A program made the translations under genes and the position numbers. Below the pieces are notes generated by a model that was given only the letters and a program-made list of their open reading frames with translations, did no database searches and was not told the origin of the DNA. Below, piece after piece: positions 40,502 to 48,899 of a stretch of DNA of 50,933 nucleotides. Within the stretch, counting starts at the first letter, position 1. Each line of letters begins with the position of its first letter. The DNA comes from an uncultured Flavobacteriaceae bacterium (GTDB lineage Bacteria; Bacteroidota; Bacteroidia; Flavobacteriales; Flavobacteriaceae): assembly GCA_938029725.1 (NCBI GenBank), contig CALHGE010000038.1, positions 1 through 50,933 on the forward strand, written 5' to 3'.

Positions 40502-41311
40502 ATGTTAAAAACTACAAAATCGTTTAAAGATTTCTATCAATATTATATATTGGTATTCACGGTAATTATTCTTACGATTTTTATACAGACCGTAATTCAA
40601 TACTCTCTAAGTAAGCAGCACAGAACAGCTTCGCTTATTAATCTTGCAGGAAAACAAAGAATGTTGAGCCAGCAGGTGCTAGCAAATTTTTATAAGTGTC
40701 GACTCTTAGAGTGTAATTATTCAGAACTGAAAGTAGGATTAGATAGGCTGTATAGAACTCATAACGCGCTTCAAAAGGGCAATCCTAAAATTGACTTAGA
40801 CCCTTTAGATAATCCAGAAGTTCAAGCTATGTTTACCAATCTAGAGCCGCATTTGAATTATTTGAATCGGAATTTAGATAGTATGAAAAATTTAAATAAA
40901 GCGAGTATTTCTCAAATGGAAATAGAGGTGGAGAGCTTTCTTAAGTTAATGGATACTATTGTAATTCAATTTCAACTAAGTGCAGAAGATGAAGTTCGAA
41001 CCCTAATGATAGTGGAATTGGAACTAGCTTTTTTAAGCATATTGATAGTCGTATTTGAGATTTTCTTTATTATAAACCCTGCTATTAAAAAGATGAGCCT
41101 TCAGAACAAAAAACTAAAAGAAATTTCATGGCATCAAACTCATGCGTTCAATTCACATATTAAAAATATAAAAGGCTTACAGCAAATTATAAAAATAGAA
41201 AAGAAAGTTGAGTATAAAGAAGAACTTATTACCTGTGTTATGGACGAATTGGAATCCTTGGAAGAAGTCTCTGCAAACATGGTGAATTCTCTAGAAACTA
41301 CAAATGCTTAG
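40502..41311 (+). CDS. PilJ-type membrane sensor ending in a kinase-like dimerisation segment
   Basis: 269 residues. TM1 at about 12-34, then the type IV pili/NarX-like PilJ N-terminal domain beginning NLAGKQRMLSQQVLANFYKC at about 49-68, the usual nitrate/ligand-sensor-like four-helix bundle, and TM2 at about 172-195 (LAFLSILIVVFEIFFIINPA). The cytoplasmic part is only about 70 residues: LKEISWHQTHAFNSHIKNIK, GLQQIIKIEKKVEYKEELIT and CVMDELESLEEV. It resembles the H-box helix pair of Bacteroidota histidine kinases (W-x-Q-S/T-H). The gene stops there, and no HATPase domain follows before the convergent rlmH. It may be a phosphotransfer or scaffold protein, or a truncated kinase. Confidence 0.8.
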   Translation: MLKTTKSFKDFYQYYILVFTVIILTIFIQTVIQYSLSKQHRTASLINLAGKQRMLSQQVLANFYKCRLLECNYSELKVGLDRLYRTHNALQKGNPKIDLDPLDNPEVQAMFTNLEPHLNYLNRNLDSMKNLNKASISQMEIEVESFLKLMDTIVIQFQLSAEDEVRTLMIVELELAFLSILIVVFEIFFIINPAIKKMSLQNKKLKEISWHQTHAFNSHIKNIKGLQQIIKIEKKVEYKEELITCVMDELESLEEVSANMVNSLETTNA

Positions 41312-41340
41312 GTATGTTTTAGATGGTGTTAAATAAGTTA

Positions 41341-41814
41341 TCAGTTATGATGATACGGTTCATTTTTTAAAATTGTAAAAGCTCGGTATACCTGCTCAAC
41401 AACAAATAGCCTCACCATTTGATGTGAAAAAGTCATTTTTGATAGGCTTATTTTTCCTTGAGCTTTTTGATATACAGCATCGCTAAACCCGTAAGGGCCA
41501 CCGATTACAAAAACCAATTGCTTCAAACCTGAATTCATTTTTTTTTGGAGGTAGTTTGAAAAATCTACAGAGCCATATTGCTTGCCATTTTCATCTAATA
41601 AAATCAAAACATCTGTCGCATTTAACTTTTTGATAATAAGCTCACCTTCTTTATCTTTTTGCTGGGCTTCAGATAAGTTTTTGACCTTTTTAAGGTCTGG
41701 AATAATTTCTAATTCAAACTTTATATAATGTTTCAGCCTGTTCTCATATTCTGCAATTAGCTGTTGTAGGGCTTTATTATCGGTTTTGCCTATGGCGAGA
41801 AGTCGAATTGTCAT
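41341..41814 (-). CDS. rlmH: 23S rRNA pseudouridine-1915 N3-methyltransferase
   Basis: SPOUT methyltransferase that modifies pseudouridine 1915 in helix 69 of 23S rRNA on the assembled 70S ribosome. The 157 residues equal the family length. The start TIRLLAIGKTDNKALQQLIA is at 2-21. The SAM-knot segments are DVLILLDENGKQYGSVDFSN at about 78-97, FVIGGPYGFSDAV at about 112-124 and LSKMTFSHQMVRLFVVEQVY at about 133-152, ending in the invariant NEPYHH. It is divergent from nadC across 70 bp and convergent with the PilJ-type gene. Confidence 0.97.
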   Translation of the reverse strand: MTIRLLAIGKTDNKALQQLIAEYENRLKHYIKFELEIIPDLKKVKNLSEAQQKDKEGELIIKKLNATDVLILLDENGKQYGSVDFSNYLQKKMNSGLKQLVFVIGGPYGFSDAVYQKAQGKISLSKMTFSHQMVRLFVVEQVYRAFTILKNEPYHHN

Positions 41815-41884
41815 GTATCAAAGTTAATTGAATTTCTCAATTGCCTTTTGTTTTTCTTAAATTAGCCGAAAGCAAAAACTAGAC

Positions 41885-42742
41885 ATGATTTCAGAAGAGC
41901 AATTCCAAATAGAAGTTGATTTAATTATCGCAAATGCCATTCGTGAAGATGTTGGTGATGGTGACCATAGCTCTTTGTCATGTATTCCTAAAGCTGCTTT
42001 AGGTAAGGCAAAGTTGCTAGTTAAAGATGATGGAATAATAGCAGGAATTGATTTTGCGAAGCAAGTATTTGCTTATGTTGATTCGTCAATGGAGTTAGAA
42101 GTTCTAATAAAAGACGGGGCTCCTGTAAAATATGGAGATGTTGCTTTTTACGTTACCGGAAGTTCTCAAAGCATTCTCAAAGCAGAACGTTTGGTGTTAA
42201 ATGCTATGCAACGTATGAGTGCTATTGCCACGAAAACCAAATCTTTCGTTGATTTGCTCGAAGGCACGGATACCAAAATCCTTGACACTCGAAAAACCAC
42301 ACCAGGTCTTAGAGCTCTAGAAAAATGGGCAGTAAAGATTGGAGGAGGAGAAAATCATAGATTTGCTTTGTATGATATGATTATGCTGAAAGACAATCAT
42401 ATTGATTTTGCAGGAGGCATTACCAAAGCTATCGATAAAACAAAGTCATATTTAAAAGAAACTAATCGAGACTTGAAAATAATTGTGGAAGCAAGAAGTT
42501 TGGAGGAAATTGAGGAGATTCTTAAATCTGATGGAGTATACCGCATTTTGATAGATAACTTCAATTATGAAGATACGAGAAAGGCAGTCGCTTTAATAGG
42601 CGCTAAATGTCTGACCGAATCTTCTGGTGGCATAAACGAGAAAACGATTCGTAACTACGCAGAATGTGGAGTTGATTACATTTCTTCAGGAGCACTTACT
42701 CATTCCGTTTATAATATGGACCTTAGCCTTAAAGCAGTATAA
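41885..42742 (+). CDS. nadC: Nicotinate-nucleotide pyrophosphorylase (carboxylating)
   Basis: It converts quinolinate and PRPP to nicotinate mononucleotide, CO2 and diphosphate in NAD synthesis. 285 residues, typical. The N-terminal segment IREDVGDGDHSSLSCIP is at about 19-35. The active-site block ILDTRKTTPGLRALEKWAVK is at about 136-155 and carries the Lys and Arg that bind quinolinate; it is followed by GGGENHRFALYDMIMLKDNH. The C-terminal phosphate-binding part is SSGGINEKTIRNYAECGVDY. The yihY gene starts one base after its stop, and two more genes follow closely, so nadC heads a four-gene run. Confidence 0.97.
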   Translation: MISEEQFQIEVDLIIANAIREDVGDGDHSSLSCIPKAALGKAKLLVKDDGIIAGIDFAKQVFAYVDSSMELEVLIKDGAPVKYGDVAFYVTGSSQSILKAERLVLNAMQRMSAIATKTKSFVDLLEGTDTKILDTRKTTPGLRALEKWAVKIGGGENHRFALYDMIMLKDNHIDFAGGITKAIDKTKSYLKETNRDLKIIVEARSLEEIEEILKSDGVYRILIDNFNYEDTRKAVALIGAKCLTESSGGINEKTIRNYAECGVDYISSGALTHSVYNMDLSLKAV

Positions 42743-43711
42743 ATGTCGGTAGAGATCGAGGAACGTATTAAAAAAATTCCTGTCATCAATTGGCTTGCTG
42801 CTTTGTTGAAAAAAATTAGACTTCCCGGATTCGAAGGCCTTTCGGTATATGACCTTATTGAAATGTATATTCTCGGGGTGGTGGAAGGGGCATTATCTAC
42901 AAGAGCTAGTTCTATTGCGTTTAGCTTGTTTCTGGCTTTATTTCCCTTGTTGATATTTATGGTAACCCTTGTGCCTTTTATTATATCGTTTTTTACATTA
43001 GAGAATACTGATTTCGACAATGAGTTTCCTAAGTTTTTAGAGTCTTTTTTACCTTCGGCAACAGGTGATTACTTTGAAGGAATATTTCAACAAATTAAAG
43101 ATCAAAAACGTGGTGGTTTGCTATCATCCTCGTTTGTGCTTTCTATTTTTTTAATGGCAAACGGTGTAAATGCTATTTTTGGTGGTTTCGAAACCTCCTA
43201 TCATGTAAAATTGACCCGTAACTTTTTTAAACAATATGGCTATGCTTTAATGGTGGGCCTGATTCTTTCTATTTTAATTATCGTGGGTTTTGTGGCTTTT
43301 ATCTATTTTCAAGTTTATGTCTTGGGCTATTTGAATGAGTTTGCAGCGAATACAGGTGGTTACGTTTTGGAAGAAGGAGAGATCGTGGGCGTGCAAATCG
43401 GTAAAATTATCTTTTTTATGATTCTTTCTTATTTTACAGCAGCGATTCTATATTACTTTGGTACCCGAGAAGGTAAACAAGCAAAGTTCTTTTCTGCTGG
43501 CGCCTTAATGACTGCTTTGTTATTTTTATTGACCTCGTATCTCTTTGGAGTTTACGTAGAGAAATTTGCTCGCTACAACGAATTATATGGAGCCCTAGGG
43601 GGATTATTAATATTAATGGTCTACATCTGGTTAAATTCGAATATATTGCTACTCGGCTTTGAGCTCAACGCAACTTTGAATCAGCTAAGAAAAAATATTA
43701 GAAATAGATGA
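42743..43711 (+). CDS. YihY/BrkB-family inner-membrane protein
   Basis: 322 residues with about six transmembrane helices. Family signatures include STRASSIAFSLFLALFPLLI at about 52-71 and LYGALGGLLILMVYIWLNSN at about 281-300, followed by ILLLGFELNATL. Cytoplasmic N- and C-termini are basic. YihY proteins are often mislabelled ribonuclease BN and have no known enzymatic function; roles in envelope stability or transport have been suggested. It begins one base after nadC and its last four bases overlap the next start (ATGA), so translation is coupled on both sides. The GGFETSYH loop between helices 2 and 3 is also typical of the family. Confidence 0.93.
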   Translation: MSVEIEERIKKIPVINWLAALLKKIRLPGFEGLSVYDLIEMYILGVVEGALSTRASSIAFSLFLALFPLLIFMVTLVPFIISFFTLENTDFDNEFPKFLESFLPSATGDYFEGIFQQIKDQKRGGLLSSSFVLSIFLMANGVNAIFGGFETSYHVKLTRNFFKQYGYALMVGLILSILIIVGFVAFIYFQVYVLGYLNEFAANTGGYVLEEGEIVGVQIGKIIFFMILSYFTAAILYYFGTREGKQAKFFSAGALMTALLFLLTSYLFGVYVEKFARYNELYGALGGLLILMVYIWLNSNILLLGFELNATLNQLRKNIRNR

Positions 43712-44148
43712 AAGATTTTCGAAGAAACATCCTAATTGCACTTTTGCTATTATCAGTGGGCTTTGTTAGCGCACAAAGTGTTTTTGGAAAATGGAAAACG
43801 ATTGATGATCGCACTGGCAAACCTAAAGGGCTTATTGAAATCTATAAGAAAGACGGCCTGATGTATGGTCGAATTTTAAAAGTGCTTGAGGAGGGGAGAA
43901 AAGATGTTATTTGCGTCAAATGCGATGGTGATATGAAGGATAAGCCTGTAATAGGCATGCAAATTATCAAAAAAGGAGAAAAAAACGAAGATGGTGAATG
44001 GAAAGGAAAGTATTTGTTCGACCCTGAGCAGGCTATGACTTTTCGTTTTAAAATTTGGTTGAATCCTGATAATTCAGATGAGTTGAAAGTACGAGGCTAT
44101 TTAGCCTTTATATTTAGAACCCAAACGTGGGTAAGAGCCGAAGGATAG
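43708..44148 (+). CDS. DUF2147 secreted protein
   Basis: 146 residues with a signal peptide (NILIALLLLSVGFVSA) and a small lipocalin-like beta-rich DUF2147 domain: SVFGKWKTIDDRTGKPKGLI at the start, EIYKKDGLMYGRILKVLE, then a short Cys pair (ICVKCDGD) that might form a disulphide, and the closing GYLAFIFRTQTWVR. Periplasmic location is expected. The function of the family is unknown. It overlaps the yihY stop by four bases and is 13 bp before priA. Confidence 0.92.
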   Translation: MKDFRRNILIALLLLSVGFVSAQSVFGKWKTIDDRTGKPKGLIEIYKKDGLMYGRILKVLEEGRKDVICVKCDGDMKDKPVIGMQIIKKGEKNEDGEWKGKYLFDPEQAMTFRFKIWLNPDNSDELKVRGYLAFIFRTQTWVRAEG

Positions 44149-44161
44149 AAGGTGCCAAGCT

Positions 44162-46618
44162 ATGCAAAACTTCATCAATGTAATTTTACCTATTCCTTTA
44201 GAGAAGTTATTCACTTATAAAGTAAGCCCAGAACAGGCAGACTTTTTGCTTCCAGGTATGCGTGTTGCGGTTCCTTTTGGGAAATCAAAAATTTACACGG
44301 GGCTTGTTCATAGTCTACATACAATAGCACCTGAGGTATATGAATCTAAGGAAATTCATCAAGTATTAGATGATTATCCTATTGTAAATGAAATTCAGTT
44401 AAGACATTGGCAATGGATTGCTGATTATTATATGTGTACCGTTGGAGAAGTCTTCCGAAGTGCCTTACCAAGTGCCTTCTTATTAGAAAGTGAAACACTG
44501 ATTCTAAAGAACGAAAATGCAGAAGTTGATGAAGCCAGTTTAAAGGATGATGAATTTTTGGTTTTTGAAGCTTTGCAACACCAAGCGATACTTAAAGTAC
44601 ATGAAGTAGCTGCTATTGTTGATAAAAAGAATGTGCTTCCTATTTTAAATCGATTGATTGAAAAGAATGTGATCCTTTTAAAAGAGGAAATGTACGAGCA
44701 GTACAAACCTAAATTGGTTCGCTATGTTAAATTGGGTACAGCCTATGAATCCGAAGAAAATTTAGAAAAGCTTTTAGAGTCGATTACCAGGGCACCAAAA
44801 CAGAGTCAAGTAATTTTATCGCTCTTTCAACTACAGGCAACTATTAAAAAACCAATCAAGGTTTCAGAATTGGAGTCTGCCAGTGGCGGTTCAAGAGCTG
44901 TAATCAAAACATTAATTGACAAAGAAATTTTAGAGGAGTATCACATTAGAAGAGATCGAGTTCTTTACGAAGGCAATGAAGAAAATTCCGATTTAAAAGC
45001 CCTCAACGAATATCAAGAAAGTGCATTGACTACTATTCAAGCTGCCTTTAAAGAAAATAAAACAACACTTCTTCATGGCGTGACTTCCTCAGGAAAAACA
45101 GAAGTTTATGTGAAGTTGATAGAAGCGTGTATTCAAGCCGGAAAGCAGGCTTTGTATTTGTTGCCTGAGATTGCATTGACTACCCAGCTAATAGGTAGGT
45201 TACAGGAGTATTTTGGAGAAAAAGTAGCGGTTTATCATTCTAAATACAGTGTTCAAGAACGTGTAGAGGTTTGGAATAATGTGGTAGGAAAAAAGCCAAA
45301 AGCACAGATTGTAATCGGTGCGCGCTCCTCATTATTTCTGCCTTTTTCTAGTTTAGGACTGATCATAGTAGATGAGGAACATGAGGGGTCTTTCAAGCAA
45401 TTTGATCCAGCACCACGATATCATGCGCGTGATGCGGCAATCGTTTTGGCGCGTCTGCATAACTCTAATATCCTTTTAGGTTCAGCTACACCGAGTATTG
45501 AGACTTTTAATAATGCCAAGACTGGTAAATATGGCTACGCAAATATTACTAGGCGCTACGGTAATGTTTTGATGCCCGAAATTGAAATCGTTGATATTAA
45601 AGAGCAATCGCGTAAACGCAGAATGAAAGGGCATTTTTCTGAGCGTTTATTAGAAGAAATCACTGCAACTCTAGAGGCTGGTGAACAAGTAATATTATTT
45701 CAAAATCGCAGAGGATATGCGCCAATTGTAGAATGTACTACGTGCGGCCATTCACCACAATGCCCGAATTGTGATGTTAGTTTAACCTACCATCAGTATA
45801 AAAAACAAATGCGTTGTCATTATTGCAGTCATCATATGGCACTACAGGAAAGTTGTCAAGCCTGTGGTGGCAGTACCTTAGACACGAAAGGTTTTGGAAC
45901 AGAACAAGTAGAGCAGGAACTTCAAGAGCTATTTCCCGCAGCTAAAGTAGGTCGTATGGATCTAGATACGACGCGCGGAAAACATGGTTATGAACGAATC
46001 ATTACGGCTTTCGAACAGCAAGAGCTTGATGTTTTAGTAGGCACTCAAATGCTTACCAAAGGTTTAGATTTTAGAAATGTAAGTTTGGTGGGTATCATGA
46101 ACGCAGATTCGCTGCTGAATTTTCCAGATTATCGTGCACACGAACGAAGCTATCAATTATTGACGCAAGTAGCAGGTAGGGCAGGGCGAACTAAAAAAAG
46201 AGGGAAGGTCATCGTTCAAAGTTATAATCCGTACCATCAGATTTTGAAACAGGTTTCTACGAACGATTATGATGAAATGTTTAAGGAGCAGCTCTATGAA
46301 CGTGAGCAGTATAAATATCCTCCGGCAAATCGCATTATAAAAATAACATTTAAGCACAAAGAGTATAACAAATTGAATGAAGCAGCCGAATGGTTTACGA
46401 AAGCCCTTCGAAATGCATTTGGTAGCAGTGTGCTTGGGCCAGAGTTTCCTCCAGTCGCTCGTATTCGCAATCAATACTTGAAACACGTATTGGTGAAAAT
46501 TGATTCTAAACAATCATTGGCACAAACAAAAAGTAATATCAAACGTATTGAAAAGTCATTTAATGCTATTGGTTATTACCGAAGTGTACGTGTAATATAC
46601 AATGTAGATCACATATAA
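44162..46618 (+). CDS. priA: Primosomal protein N', replication-restart helicase
   Basis: A 3'-to-5' superfamily 2 DNA helicase that reloads the replisome at repaired forks. The 818 residues agree with PriA. The 3'-DNA-binding domain is at about 1-105 (INVILPIPLEKLFTYKVSPE). Walker A GVTSSGKTEVYVKL is at about 307-320, the DEEH box IIVDEEHEGSFKQ at about 400-412 and the motif III region LLGSATPSIETF at about 439-450. The zinc-binding cysteines are in CTTCGHSPQCPNCD and RCHYCSHHM, CQACGG at about 525-570, and motifs V-VI in LVGTQMLTKGLDF and QVAGRAGR. All motifs are intact. It is the last gene of the nadC run and is followed by a terminator. Confidence 0.97.
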   Translation: MQNFINVILPIPLEKLFTYKVSPEQADFLLPGMRVAVPFGKSKIYTGLVHSLHTIAPEVYESKEIHQVLDDYPIVNEIQLRHWQWIADYYMCTVGEVFRSALPSAFLLESETLILKNENAEVDEASLKDDEFLVFEALQHQAILKVHEVAAIVDKKNVLPILNRLIEKNVILLKEEMYEQYKPKLVRYVKLGTAYESEENLEKLLESITRAPKQSQVILSLFQLQATIKKPIKVSELESASGGSRAVIKTLIDKEILEEYHIRRDRVLYEGNEENSDLKALNEYQESALTTIQAAFKENKTTLLHGVTSSGKTEVYVKLIEACIQAGKQALYLLPEIALTTQLIGRLQEYFGEKVAVYHSKYSVQERVEVWNNVVGKKPKAQIVIGARSSLFLPFSSLGLIIVDEEHEGSFKQFDPAPRYHARDAAIVLARLHNSNILLGSATPSIETFNNAKTGKYGYANITRRYGNVLMPEIEIVDIKEQSRKRRMKGHFSERLLEEITATLEAGEQVILFQNRRGYAPIVECTTCGHSPQCPNCDVSLTYHQYKKQMRCHYCSHHMALQESCQACGGSTLDTKGFGTEQVEQELQELFPAAKVGRMDLDTTRGKHGYERIITAFEQQELDVLVGTQMLTKGLDFRNVSLVGIMNADSLLNFPDYRAHERSYQLLTQVAGRAGRTKKRGKVIVQSYNPYHQILKQVSTNDYDEMFKEQLYEREQYKYPPANRIIKITFKHKEYNKLNEAAEWFTKALRNAFGSSVLGPEFPPVARIRNQYLKHVLVKIDSKQSLAQTKSNIKRIEKSFNAIGYYRSVRVIYNVDHI

Positions 46619-46708
46619 GGATCGCTAATACAAATGTTAGGTAAATTTTAGGAGAAGCCCTTTGAAGCCATTTCAAAAATTCGAACGCATCTAAAAAAAA
46701 GAAAAAAA

Positions 46709-46739
46709 GAAACCGATACGCTTTCGAATATCGGTTTTC
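46709..46739. terminator. Bidirectional terminator between priA and the LytTR gene
   Basis: Stem gaaaccgata/tatcggttttc with one extra T, loop cgctttcgaa, A-rich before and T-rich after. It sits between convergent genes. Confidence 0.8.
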
Positions 46740-46764
46740 TTTATAGAATTATGTTGTTGAAACC

Positions 46765-47457
46765 TTAGACGTTACTTAGCGCTTCGGCCAATTCGGTCTT
46801 TTTGTTTCTGCTTAATGGAATTGATCTTCCACTAACTTCAACGTTTTTGCTATTAAATTTCTCAACTTTTTCAAGGTTCACAATGTAAGACTTGTGAATT
46901 CTTAAAAACTTGTCTTCCGGCAATTGTTTTTCGAAAGATTTCATTGTTGATAAAATTACGATATTGGCCTCATCGGTAACTAATTTTATGTAGTCACCAA
47001 GCGCTTCTATCCATTTAATGTCGTTTAAGATAACCTTTCTTTTCTTCAGGTTACTCTTTACGAAGATATGTTCTTCGTCTTCATGTACACGATTTTCCTG
47101 CTCGTATTTGGCTACGGCACGCCTTACAGATGCATCAAAACGAGCCATGGTAATGGGCTTGTGTAAATAATCTGTTACGTCATAATCAAATGCCTTAAGG
47201 GCATAATCGGGTTTTCCGGTAATTAAAATTACCTGAGGACTGTTCTCTAAAGACTCGAGTAGGTCGAATCCATTGATAATTGGCATCTCAACATCTAGAA
47301 AGATTAGATCGATTTCGTTGTTTTTAATACCATTTTTCGCCTCGATTGCGTTGCTGTATTCGGCCACCATAGCTAAATTCGGATGATTGTTGACCAATTT
47401 GGCCACTGCCATCCGCTGCATAGATGAATCGTCTACGATAATACTTCGTAATTTCAT
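46765..47457 (-). CDS. LytTR-type two-component response regulator (orphan)
   Basis: 230 residues. The CheY-like receiver at 1-115 contains SIIVDDSSMQRMAVAKLVNN with the acidic pair, LIFLDVEMPIINGFDLLE with the phospho-accepting Asp at about 55, the switch VILITGK and the Lys in DYLHKPI at about 99-105. The LytTR DNA-binding domain is at about 130-228: FVKSNLKKRKVILNDIKWIE, YIKLVTDEANIVILSTMKSF and FLRIHKSYIVNLEKVEKF. No sensor kinase is beside it, although LytTR regulators usually pair with a LytS-type kinase. It is divergent from the ribosomal operon. Confidence 0.95.
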   Translation of the reverse strand: MKLRSIIVDDSSMQRMAVAKLVNNHPNLAMVAEYSNAIEAKNGIKNNEIDLIFLDVEMPIINGFDLLESLENSPQVILITGKPDYALKAFDYDVTDYLHKPITMARFDASVRRAVAKYEQENRVHEDEEHIFVKSNLKKRKVILNDIKWIEALGDYIKLVTDEANIVILSTMKSFEKQLPEDKFLRIHKSYIVNLEKVEKFNSKNVEVSGRSIPLSRNKKTELAEALSNV

Positions 47458-47635
47458 AAATGGTTGATTTGTGGGGTTAAATCATCGACAAATTACTAAA
47501 AAAACCTATTGAAGCGCAACTAAAGTTGTAAACATTGTAGGGTTTTCTGTGTAGATTGTAGATGAACATAGGTTAAGATTTAGGTTAAGTTCGAATGTAC
47601 TAATACCATCATATAACGAAGATTTTTACGTTTTC

Positions 47636-47666
47636 TTGTGGCATGTAGTAAATATTCTTATTTTTG
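47636..47666 (+). promoter_or_regulatory. Promoter of the rpsF-rpsR-rplI operon
   Basis: TTG at 47636-47638, 20 bases, then TATTTTTG at 47659-47666: a full match to the Bacteroidota housekeeping promoter. The ATG of rpsF follows 23 bases after the -7 box. This is the clearest promoter in the window. Confidence 0.8.
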
Positions 47667-47688
47667 CACTCCTTAAAACAAATATAAT

Positions 47689-48030
47689 ATGAATCATTAC
47701 GAAACTGTTTTCATTTTGAATCCCGTGCTCTCTGATACTCAGGTAGCGGAAACAGTTAAGAAATTTGAAGATTTCTTAATTAAGAATGGTGCCAAAATGG
47801 TAGCCAAAGAGAATTGGGGGCTAAAGAAATTAGCCTATGCCATTCAACACAAAAAGAGTGGTTTTTACCACTTGTTCGAATTTACCGCGCCAGGTGAAAT
47901 TCTTACTCCTTATGAGCAAGAGTTTAGCCGAGATGAACGTATCATGCGTTTTTTAACGGTAAAACTAGACAAACATGCAGTAGCATGGGCAGAAGTAAGA
48001 AGAACAAGATTAAAAACAGCTAAAGCGTAA
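47689..48030 (+). CDS. rpsF: 30S ribosomal protein S6
   Basis: 113 residues. S6 binds 16S rRNA in the central domain together with S18 during 30S assembly. The start MNHYETVFILNPVLSDTQVA is typical, and the central part has KENWGLKKLAYAIQHKKSGF with the conserved basic loop. The C-terminal strand FSRDERIMRFLTVKLD ends the ferredoxin-like fold. It is first in the classical rpsF-rpsR-rplI operon. In some bacteria the S6-S18 pair represses this operon by binding its leader; the leader here is too short to show such a site. Confidence 0.98.
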   Translation: MNHYETVFILNPVLSDTQVAETVKKFEDFLIKNGAKMVAKENWGLKKLAYAIQHKKSGFYHLFEFTAPGEILTPYEQEFSRDERIMRFLTVKLDKHAVAWAEVRRTRLKTAKA

Positions 48031-48035
48031 GTACT

Positions 48036-48332
48036 ATGGCATCAATAGAACAACAAGCAAAAGGTAAAAAAGACGGTGAAATTAGATATTTAACACCGCT
48101 AAACATTGAAACCAACCAAAAGAAGAAGTATTGTCGTTTCAAGAAAAAAGGCATCAAGTACATTGATTATAAAGATGCTGATTTCTTAATGATGTTGGTA
48201 AATGATCAAGGTAAATTACTTCCAAGAAGACTTACTGGTACTTCTTTGAAATACCAAAGAAAAGTGGCTCAAGCTGTAAAGCGTTCGCGTCACATTGCAT
48301 TAATGCCTTACGTAGGTGATTTATTAAAATAA
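48036..48332 (+). CDS. rpsR: 30S ribosomal protein S18
   Basis: 98 residues, a few more than E. coli, with a charged N-terminal extension (EQQAKGKKDGEIRYLTPLNI). The core KKKYCRFKKKGIKYIDYKDA and LPRRLTGTSLKYQRKVAQAV carry the family RRxTGT signature, followed by KRSRHIALMPY. It forms a heterodimer with S6 on the 30S platform. It lies 5 bp after rpsF and 13 bp before rplI. Confidence 0.98.
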   Translation: MASIEQQAKGKKDGEIRYLTPLNIETNQKKKYCRFKKKGIKYIDYKDADFLMMLVNDQGKLLPRRLTGTSLKYQRKVAQAVKRSRHIALMPYVGDLLK

Positions 48333-48345
48333 AAGAGACGAAACC

Positions 48346-48798
48346 ATGGAACTTATATTAAAAACGGACGTTGAAAACCTAGGGTTTAAAGACGATTTGG
48401 TTAACGTTAAGAATGGCTTTGGAAGAAACTTTTTGATTCCTCAAGGTCTTGCTGCAATGGCGACTCCTTCTGCAAAGAAGGTTTTAGCTGAAAATTTGAA
48501 GCAAAAAGCTCATAAAGAGAAGAAAGTAGTTGACGCTGCTAACAAAACTGCTGTAGCTCTAAAGAGTTTGGAAGTTAAAATTACTGCTAAAACTGGCGCT
48601 GGAGATAAATTATTTGGATCAGTTACTACTATTGACTTGGCTGCTGCCTTGGCAAAAGATGGTCATGAGATTGATAAGAAGTTTATCAGCATTAACGGAG
48701 GAACCGTTAAGAGAACAGGAACTGCAAATGCACAAGTTCGTTTGCACAGAGATGTTATCGTTGAACTTCCTTTTGAAGTTGTTTCGGATAAGAAGTAG
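48346..48798 (+). CDS. rplI: 50S ribosomal protein L9
   Basis: 150 residues, the normal size. The N-terminal rRNA-binding domain (ELILKTDVENLGFKDDLVNV at 2-21, then NGFGRNFLIPQGLAAMATPS) carries the L9 signature, a long connecting helix lies at about 45-75, and the C-terminal domain includes AKTGAGDKLFGSVTTIDLAA. L9 binds domain V of 23S rRNA near the base of the L1 stalk and helps frame maintenance. It ends the operon before a strong palindromic terminator. Confidence 0.98.
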   Translation: MELILKTDVENLGFKDDLVNVKNGFGRNFLIPQGLAAMATPSAKKVLAENLKQKAHKEKKVVDAANKTAVALKSLEVKITAKTGAGDKLFGSVTTIDLAAALAKDGHEIDKKFISINGGTVKRTGTANAQVRLHRDVIVELPFEVVSDKK

Positions 48799-48831
48799 AT
48801 GTTAACAAGAGGTTAATAAACAATAAGAACT

Positions 48832-48865
48832 AAAAGAGTTGTGCTAGCACAACTCTTTTTTTTGC
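48832..48865 (+). terminator. Rho-independent terminator of the ribosomal operon
   Basis: Perfect 28-nt palindrome (aaaagagttgtgct/agcacaactctttt) that continues into more T residues, 33 nt past rplI. Confidence 0.92.
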
Positions 48866-48899
48866 ACTAAATTTATCTTTCAAACTCAAATTTACTTTT

